Below are positions 56,740 to 64,000 of a stretch of DNA of 64,000 nt, piece by piece; the first letter of the stretch is position 1; every line of letters starts with the position of its first letter. The position numbers and the translations under genes are program-made. The notes under the pieces were generated by a model, which did no database searches, had not been told where the DNA came from, and was given only the letters and a program-made list of their open reading frames with translations. The stretch lies in NCBI GenBank assembly GCA_950097015.1, contig CATNEN010000029.1, forward strand, positions 1,178,001 to 1,242,000, read 5' to 3'. This DNA comes from Macrostomum hystrix. Lineage: Eukaryota; Platyhelminthes; Macrostomidae.

Positions 56740-57167
56740 TTGCTTTTGAGTTCGGAGTGACAAAGAAATCTTTAAAAGACTTTAAAAACGGAAACTTTTT
56801 ACTTTAAAAAAGTAAACGGAAATAATTTGGTCTATATAATTTACCATAGCTTTAGTGGGGTGTTGGTCGTAGCCTACACTGTACAGTGCTATATTTGGCC
56901 TCCGATCAGAGTGGAAGGGAATCTACACTCTCCCCAGGACAGCAGTCTTAGATTAGAATGTACATAGACGCTATCGCGGAGGGAGGGGTTGGTCTCTGCA
57001 AACATCTAACGGCCGCCGGCTAGCCGACACTTCCACTAGTCAAAAAATACTCGGCTAGCCGGGTGATTCCACGTGGACCCACGGGGGGCTAGCCTTACTG
57101 GCGGTGGCCTTGGGGGAATTGCATTCCTAACCCACGTGCATGTAGTAAGAAACTATATAAATAACTT
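56740..57167. other. Flank of the THAP element, no gene seen
   Basis: AT-rich next to the transposase, then GC-rich (about 56900-57120) with imperfect repeats of ggctagcc. No element boundary or gene could be supported. Confidence 0.45.
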
Positions 57168-58103
57168 ATTTCCAAACATATAGGGAAGCCATTTTTACGG
57201 CGTAGTGTAGAATAACTTCGACTAAGTAGCTCAATGAGATACATGAGATACATACATGACAAGGCCATTTTTCAAAAGAAACCAAACTAGAATCCTTGTC
57301 CCTAGAACTCAAAGAACTCGATATGGAAAACTCTTGCATAATGAATTATAGCTTTTTGGCTAGAACGGCAAGAACTATATACAACACAGGCATATATGCA
57401 TTTTAGAAATGAAATAGATGACAGATTAATAGAAAGGAGGAATGAAAAGAAAAAATGACAAAAAGTGAAAAAGTTTTATTTCGTCAATTACAAAAATTAG
57501 TAGTGGTTGGTAATCGAGCTAGGGACCTTCCGCATGCGAGGATTCAGCGCTACTCAACAATCTACACAGACTTAATACAAGTGAAGGGAAAAAATATTAT
57601 TATACTGGCTGGCCATAACACTAGCCATTTCTAGACATTTCCAAACATATAGGGAAGCCATTTTTACGGCGTAGTGTAGAATAACTTCGACTAAGTAGCT
57701 CAATGAGATACATGAGATACATACATGACAAAGCCATTTTTCAAAAGAAACCAAACTTGTCCCTAGAACTCGAAAGAACTCGAAGCAGTGGCGAACGAAT
57801 TTCGTATATGGAAAACTCTTGCATAATGAATTATATCTTTTTGGCTAGAACGGCAAGAACTATAATACAACACAGGCATATTATATGCATTTTAGAAATG
57901 AAATAGATGACAGATCAATAGAAAGGAGGAATGAAAAGAATAAATGACAAAAAGTGATAAGTTTTATTTCGTCAATTACAAAAATCAAATGTAATTGGTA
58001 AACGAGCTAGGGACCTTCCGCATGCGAGGATTCAGCGCTACTCAACAATCTACACGGACTTGATAGAAGTGAAGGGAAAAAATGTTATTATACTGGCTGG
58101 TAG
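57168..58103. repeat. Direct duplication of a 440-460-bp tRNA-like unit
   Basis: Copies 57168-57611 and 57638-58103 share ccaaacatatagggaagcca at one end and gaagggaaaaaat...ttatactggctgg at the other, with small indels. Each contains, on the minus strand, a tRNA-like segment (57505-57566; about 57990-58050) with gaatcctcgcatgcggaagg and ggtccctagctcgatt, resembling an anticodon-arm region and B box. Likely a tandemly duplicated tRNA-derived SINE or SINE-containing element. Confidence 0.75.
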
Positions 58104-59654
58104 AAAGCCCAACTTAAAAGTTCTTTATCGTTCTTAATCGTTCTTTCATTCTTATTTATTCTATACCGTAACAGTTGAACCTAAAATCTGTAATTTAGAA
58201 GATACAAGAGAGAATAAGTATACAATTATAAATATAGGAATGAATAAGTAGAAGCTAGGTATGTAAGTATGCATAATTTAAAAATTTGGCGCGTTCCGAT
58301 GCACAAGATTGAGATTCTAAATAGAGGAAGAGGGACTGTGTTTCGTACATTAATAAGGTAATAGTTTGGTATCTTATCTCCCTCCCGAGTTCCGGCCAAC
58401 AAATGAATTAGTAATGAATTTCGATTGCTAGGGACCATTGAAAGGTTACACGATCGATCATAACCAATTGTGAATTATTTGATATTTTTTGTTTTCTGCA
58501 ATCTAAATTCGAAATTTATTCATATACATTCTGTTTTTATTAAACGTTGCTTCATTTTGTGTTCATATGTGTTTATTTTGGTACGTCCAATTCCTTCACG
58601 CAAACTAAACTCCCGGACGATAAAATGTTACGTAAACACGTTAAAACAAAACAAACGCTAAAAACAAAACGTAGAAATAGTAAAAAATCTCATTTTATTG
58701 CACAAAAATTAAAATTGCTTTAACAGTTTTTAGTTACAGACAAGCGCTTTATTGACTTGAAATTTAAATTTTAAATTACAGTTTTTGCGGTTGTTTTATT
58801 CCTATCCAATATTCTATCCTATTCTATTGTAGTATAACTGGGTTTGAAGGCCGCGAATTTAAACAGTTTTACTACAGCAATTTAACGTCTTCAGTTTACA
58901 CGCCGCGCCGCGCCTTACACTTACAATCGATTGCAGCGCGCTTTTCAAACTGGTGCGATTATATTTTAATTAGACAACGATTAAAATAATTTATAATTAA
59001 TATTTGCATTATTTTCAAGGGTCATAAAAGTAGAAATTAATAACATAATAATGTTATTTGCAATCGCTATAGTTACTGTATAGCAACAATTAAATATTTA
59101 GCGCAATTTTAAAAGAACATTTCCAGCCGCACTACACTATGCTATCCTAAACCGATTAGGTTACTTGTGTTAATTATCTACTGATACTACTACTAGATAA
59201 TAGATCTATTCTTAAATCTTTAATTTATTTTGAAGTCTCAGTCAAAAGCATTGCGATTTTTTTGTCGCAGCGCATTTTTATTGCAAAATAGTAAATATAA
59301 AGTTTCTAATTAATTTAGATTAAATCGTCAAATTAGCTATTTGTTAACGTAAGTATGACCGTCAGTGCTTTCTATTCACTCATATTTTCCTTAAATATGT
59401 TGCCCGTAGTTGTATAGACAACTAATATAATTAATAATTTTTTATTAACCATGCTTCCAGGGCCTAGCTGTGTCCCATAGGAAGTGCTAATTCACATGGT
59501 CCTATGCTGATAATTTCAATTTTATCTATGTGGTCCTATGCTGATAATTTCAATTTTATCCACGTGGTCCTATGCTTATAATTTCAATTTTATCCATATG
59601 AATCCATGCTCAAAATTTATGCTTATCTGCTGGTGTTTTGTTTTGCAATCAGTC
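58104..59654. other. AT-rich stretch, no gene seen
   Basis: Contains a threefold tandem of tggtcctatgctgataattt (about 35-bp units) at about 59490-59600. Otherwise no reading frame or element could be supported. Confidence 0.55.
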
Positions 59655-60045
59655 CTAAAAACAGTCTGGCTGGCTGCCTACATCGATCACCCTCAAACTG
59701 CAGCCAATTAAACCTGCCACAGAAAATGAATTCCACTGAGCAATGTAGAGAGCCTGGCACTTGCTGTCACAGCTAAGACCTGTGATTTCCTTTGGCAAAT
59801 CAAAATCCCTCTGGGCTTTTAGACAGACAGACCCATCAATTGAAAAGGCAAGAATCTCATAACTTTAGTCTCCATGTAAAACGGAACAAAAAGGGAGCCT
59901 CACAGTGATATCACCTGCCAATTCTCTCTCACTAGCTGGCCTGAAGAATCAGCAACAAAAGTTTTAGTGTTGGAGCACAATGCAATAAATCTAGGATTGC
60001 CTAGACTTTCCAGCTCACCAGACTGGAATAAACATAATCCAACAA
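59655..60045 (-). pseudogene. Possible NHL/TRIM-type beta-propeller fragment
   Basis: Two minus-strand open blocks in different frames. The right block reads SGELESLGNPRFIALCSNTK then FVADSSGQLVRENWQ. The left block reads EILAFSIDGSVCLKAQRDFD then ITGLSCDSKCQALYIAQWNS and ends at a stop at 59655. The pattern (GxLxxPRFIA...FVADSxxxxI / GLxCDSKxxALYIAxW) resembles the repeats of NHL propellers found in TRIM-like proteins. Frame changes and an internal stop suggest a decayed copy, although a donor-like GTGATA after ENWQ would also fit a small intron. The identity is inference. Confidence 0.35.
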
Positions 60046-60575
60046 TCATATGTACAAAAACATTCAAGACACAATAGTTTTGATGACTATAGTTGGTTGT
60101 AGTGTCTCAAACAAACTTTTCTTGTACAACACTTAAGCATGCAGATAACGCCTATGCCATATCTATCCATAGTGTGGATCATGTAGTGCAGACAAGAATT
60201 TTCCTGTGTGTATTTTCAGAAGTGGCATGCAGTGGTGTACAAATTGGTCAGTGGCCTGCATAATGCACACTACATAATTACACTGGCATGGCAATGTTGC
60301 CAATGCATTTATGCATGCAGCAAAAAACATATTCAACTTTTTTTTAAATCTATTGTATATTAACAGTATAAATAGAGAAACAAAAATTAACATTTGTCTC
60401 CACTTCATTTGTGTTGCCTATGGATGAGTTAGCTCTATGTAGCAATGTATGCAGTGCGCTGCACGTGGCCTACATCTTGAATGTGCATTGACTTCCAAAT
60501 TGCAGGTACTGCTTGACTGTTTTCACCTGCCTGTGACCAGTCACTTTACAGATATTGGCATTTGAGTAACCAACA
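60046..60575. other. No gene seen
   Basis: Rich in gcat/tgca words (60180-60480). The minus frame 60163-60408 is hydrophobic but has no family signature. Confidence 0.45.
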
Positions 60576-60746
60576 TCAGAAAACTCCTTGCAGAGCTATT
60601 GCTGCGGCTGCCTCATGGAATGGTTGGAGCAGCAAATCAAACATGTCGACACCGGTGACGCCCATCTGAAGTGGTCCCAGACCCTCTGACTTGGCCACCA
60701 GCTGGAACACGTCCATGGCGGCAAGAAGGTCGCTGCTGTTAGCGGC
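60576..60746 (-). CDS. Candidate terminal exon, unrecognised
   Basis: After TTCGCATAATCAG the minus strand reads AANSSDLLAAMDVFQLVAKS and on to DMFDLLLQPFHEAAAAIALQ before a TGA at 60576. The GC-rich codons and Ala/Leu-rich helical look match the exons of the real genes here and stand out from the AT-rich flanks. No upstream partner exon or family could be identified. It may belong to the NHL-like fragment on the left or to a decayed gene copy. Confidence 0.35.
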   Translation of the reverse strand, partial: AANSSDLLAAMDVFQLVAKSEGLGPLQMGVTGVDMFDLLLQPFHEAAAAIALQGVF

Positions 60747-60979
60747 CTGATTATGCGAACATCCGATGGGATTCCAATTGCTCTAACAGACATTTGACAT
60801 TGTTCTAAAATAAGAAAATGCAATGAAATTTACAGAATTTTATCATGTAGTCTAAAAATTTACTGCAACATGCTAACAAAATATGTGTTAAATTATATTC
60901 ACCTCATTGAAATTGGAAGGAAATCCATGGAAGTAAAGACGAAAATTTTCAAAGTCATTTCTGAAATATTTGTTTTTAT

Positions 60980-61990
60980 ACGTAGGGTGTCCCAGAAATA
61001 GCGGGAAAAATCGATGCACAGGCAAACTGGTGCAACATAGTTTATTGAAACTTACGTCACTGATATATAAACATCCAGCAGTTCTAATGCTTTTTAAATC
61101 AAGTAAATATGTCAACTCATTAAAAAGTTTTAGCTAAAATTAGAACAAGGGGTAAGGGGTAGAGTTACACCAAGTCAAGGCCAGCGGAATCGGTCACGCA
61201 GCATCGCCATTGCTGACCTACTTCTTTGACTTAGCGGCAGGGAGCCTCCATGACAGACGCAGCGAGGAGGCGGCCGGTGCCGCCCATATCGCTAACCCCT
61301 GGCAGCATCGCCATCGCCGTCGACTGACGACTTTTCGACGAAGTCCCCCTTAGCTCGCAGCACTTAGTCCATCGCGTGAGAAGCGCATTGATGGCATCTG
61401 CATAAGCTCGACGCGGAATTTCGTGCAGCAGAACCCGCCTGAATTCACCTTCCAAGTTGTCGCGATGGTCAAAGATGCGCCCCCGCAGGTGCTTCTTTAA
61501 CTGAGGGAAAATTGCGTAGTCGCAAGGAGCTAAGTCTGGTGAGTAGGGTGGGTGCGCAAGCAGATCAAAATTGAGTTCGTTGATACGATCAAGCGTTTTC
61601 TTGGCCGTGTGAGGTCGAGCGTTGTCGTGCAACAGGAGGTGAGGCTTCATCGCAGCCCTGCGCTTGTTGCGGATGTCTGATTTCATCTTAGTCAGCGTCT
61701 CCGTGTACCGGTCCGAGTTAACCGTGCTGTTAGGCCCAAGGAAGTCGATGGTCAGGGTTAGACCCAGAAGGGTCAGGTCAACCTTCTTGATCGAAGAAAA
61801 GGGTCAGCATGATCTTCTTGCAGTGCTGGTCTCGCTTCGCTTTCACAGGTGGATCTGAACCCTTCAACGCCCACACCTTGCTTTCTGCTTGGTCTCAGGG
61901 TCAAAGTGCGGTATCCAGGTTTCATTGCCGGTCACCAGATAGGGTGTATCTGGTATTCGCTCGTATTTTAAGCGAATTTTTTTGAAGTTC
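60980..61990 (-). mobile_element. Decayed mariner transposon
   Basis: The minus frame 61686-61231 carries the mariner catalytic core: HLLLHDNARPHTAKKTLDRI and PYSPDLAPCDYAIFPQLKKH, where the second and third acids lie about 34 residues apart (DD34D). Upstream remnants TGNETWIPHFDPETKQ and MLTLFFDQEG lie in other frames between 61700 and 61960, so there are several frameshifts. The helix-turn-helix region is missing. A terminal-repeat-like agggtgtcccagaaatagcg sits next to TA at about 60983; the opposite end was not found. Confidence 0.85.
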
Positions 61991-62713
61991 TGTAAATTCT
62001 GTAAATTACCGAACTAGGCTACAACAAGCAAAAACAATTACAGTTTAGCATATGATAGCTGCCTAAATTCCTGATGTACATAAATATATATCTCGGCTCC
62101 ATTAGTAAAAAAACACTAACCTGGCAGTTCAATCGCCCAACAGGCTACCTTCTGCCGCATTCATTTGAGCTGAAATTGGTAGGGATATTATACTCAAATC
62201 GCCAGAAGTATAATATCGCCAACTTAAATACTAACGTTAGTTTCCCTTTTGATTAGTCAAGATTAGTAAACATAGAAGCACAGCCGTTAATTGGCTGCGA
62301 ACTTTTAATATCTGATTCAATATTGGGAACACTTTGAACTGCAGACTTCACCTCTAAGTTGTTTAAAGTACTTATTGGTCTCAGTTGCTGCAAGCTGTTG
62401 AAACATGGCACAATGATTTCAACCGCTACAACATATTGAACAGAAACTACTTAAAAATAAATGAAAACGAAAAGTAATAAATTCCAGATCTACCTATCAA
62501 TCAGACGAGCCAAGAGCTTTCACCTTCAAAGGCATTTTCCGGTAGATTATTTAACTCTTAGTCGTTATGATTATATTATTATATATTTTGCGGTGCCCTA
62601 AAGTAGTGGATACAAATAATAAGGATTCAAATAGTCCTGGTCAAACATGATATTTGTTGCATTATTAAACTTCATTAAATCAAATTAAAGTAAGTACATT
62701 TTACTTATTTCAG
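61991..62713. other. AT-rich stretch before the KDZ gene
   Basis: No gene seen. The plus frame 62074-62256 is unsupported. A 3' splice site (ttacttatttcag) ends at 62713. Confidence 0.5.
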
Positions 62714-64000
62714 ATGTACCGTTTTAAAACCCTGAAGAAAACACGCAAGGTAACTTACGTTTCTGGCCTGCGTGGACGACCAAGATCAACAAAATACTCT
62801 GCCGGTAAAGACTGTTGGAATCAACATAGTGCTAAATCTGCAGTTCAAAACACTTCTGGCACGTCCAGTTCTGTTTTTCAAGAAGCAGATTTCGACTTTG
62901 AAAGTTCGTCCGATTGCTTTATCGAGTGGGAAAATTATGATTCATTTGTTGAAAATTGTTCACCGAGTTATCGGAAGTCATTTATTTTGAGCCAGTGCAT
63001 ACGCTGCCGAGAAAACCAAGGTATTTTTCGCTGTATAACCTGTAACGTGGATCTATGTGCTGACTGCAAGGAAGTAACTCATGGAGATTTCGTTGCTCAT
63101 AAATTTCTACTCTGGAATGTAAGCAAACCTACATATATTTAGTGATCTTTAGCTCATAAGTGCACTTTTTTAAACGAAACAAGAAAAAAAGATCTCAACA
63201 GCAATTTTAGCAATCTATGCCAATCAAAAATGTAAACTAAAATGTAACTTCCTCCCGCAGATCGATCTACTGATGTTTAGTGAGGAAACTTCCGGGGCAG
63301 CCATATCTTTTCCAAAACTTTACTGCTGTAATGACTGTGCGAGAGGCAAAGTATTTAATGCAGCGAGCAACGTGCAGTTAATTAACATAACCGGAAGCGT
63401 CCAGGCAAAAGTTTTTACATGTGCAGCATGCGACACCTGTTGTGCTTTGCTGTCTCAGGGCTACTTCCCAGCAACGGCTTCATCAGATGGCGAATGTTTA
63501 ACTTTTTTTTTCCTTTAGTTTCCTTTCACTTCTTGATTCAATGTGCATGGATGGACAGTTGCCTATGCATAGAGCAATTCACTCATTCTTTAAGGGCACA
63601 GTCGTGGGACAAGGTTGCTGGAGTCCAGACTTAGCGAAGAGTGTCTACCAACGTATTCAGCGGTACGGTGTACTTTTGCGCTTTCGCGAGTTGCAAAACC
63701 ATTATTCATGTTGGCCAAAAACATGCCTAAGTTGCCCAGAAAAAAACTCTAAACGCAAGACTGTTCTATGTGGTGATGGTCTCTTCGGTTGGCAGCAATT
63801 TGCAGCGTCGGGTGGAAAGCAGAAGGATTTACCAGGTGATGGTCGTATTTTGCCTGAACCTCTTATTTACGTAGATGGAAATTCTCAACAAGGTTCTACT
63901 GTCCATCATCCTGAGCCTGACAGTTGTCCTAACTGGAGAGCTGGTAGTACAACTAAAGAGACCTCGAGAGGTGCCTCACGGAACAACGTCTATGGATTCT
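62714..64000 (+). CDS. KDZ-type transposase, N-terminal part, runs off the window
   Basis: Exon 1 62714-63118 (MYRFKTLKKTRKVTYVSGLR) holds a B-box-like cysteine cluster (CIRCRENQGIFRCITCNVDL, CADCKEVTH). The donor is GGAAT|GTAAGC. Exon 2 starts at 63261 after CCTCCCGCAG and reads IDLLMFSEETSG, then CCNDCARG, FTCAACDTCCALLSQGYFPA. This matches the cysteine cluster and GYFPAT block that precede the KDZ (Kyakuja-Dileera-Zisupton) transposase core. After a nine-T run (63503-63511) the frame shifts by one: the continuation FLSLLDSMCMDGQLPMHRAI, with CLSCPEKNSKRK and EPLIYVDGNSQQ, is open to the last base of the window. Either a one-base homopolymer change or a short intron ending TTTAG at 63518 explains this. 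The ATG lies directly at a splice acceptor, so a 5' exon is likely. Confidence 0.75.

Noticed and set aside
53640-57130. Terminal inverted repeats around the THAP transposase
   Set aside because: Compared both flanks by eye and found no convincing inverted match; cannot claim element ends.

Overview
The window is nuclear DNA from an animal. Its genes are multi-exon with GT-AG introns, GC-rich exons sit in AT-rich surroundings, and the protein families are metazoan. The mix of P-element-like THAP, KDZ, Tc1, mariner, hAT and tRNA-SINE elements, extreme minisatellite load and 3' splice sites close to start codons would fit a lophotrochozoan such as a free-living flatworm. The species cannot be named from the sequence, and this placement is inference.

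Genes. All clear host genes lie on the minus strand. From right to left these are: an SLC34-type sodium/phosphate cotransporter (47.5-49.4 kb, first exon or exons not found); sorting nexin 8 (39.4-45.6 kb, 6 exons, 558 residues); a DHHC palmitoyltransferase of the ZDHHC9/14/18 group (31.1-36.6 kb, 6 exons, 399 residues, with one apparent U12-type AT-AC intron); an unrecognised lysine/arginine-rich protein (24.8-26.3 kb, 4 exons, 233 residues); and diacylglycerol kinase theta (3.2-20.3 kb, 10 exons, 974 residues). I resolved the exon chains by reading splice sites; in the four chains I could close, every junction keeps phase and the total is a multiple of three. Two small plus-strand coding candidates lie at 50.7-51.3 kb.

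Repeats. The first 51 kb holds about 21 minisatellite arrays with units of 14 to 60 bp, each array with its own unit. Ten of them sit in eight of the nine introns of the diacylglycerol kinase gene and make up about 40 percent of its length. Several begin at the ends of tRNA-derived SINEs, as if seeded there. One array (10.47-10.79 kb) repeats a branch point, pyrimidine tract and CAG|GTGAGA in the sense of the host gene, so each unit looks like a recursive-splicing site.

Mobile elements. 39.7-42.1 kb: a Tc1-like transposon with about 150-bp inverted repeats, inserted in the last SNX8 intron beside an older relative. 21.4 kb: a hAT-type non-autonomous element with an 8-bp target duplication. 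23 kb: a 487-bp inverted-repeat element. 51.9-53.7 kb: a cluster of small inverted-repeat elements and one perfect 35-bp foldback. 53.9-56.7 kb: a THAP/P-element-like transposase broken by a homopolymer frameshift. 57.2-58.1 kb: a tandemly duplicated tRNA-like unit. 61-62 kb: a decayed mariner. 62.7 kb to the end: a KDZ-type transposase that runs off the window. The right third (about 51-64 kb) is mostly transposon-derived and has few minisatellites.
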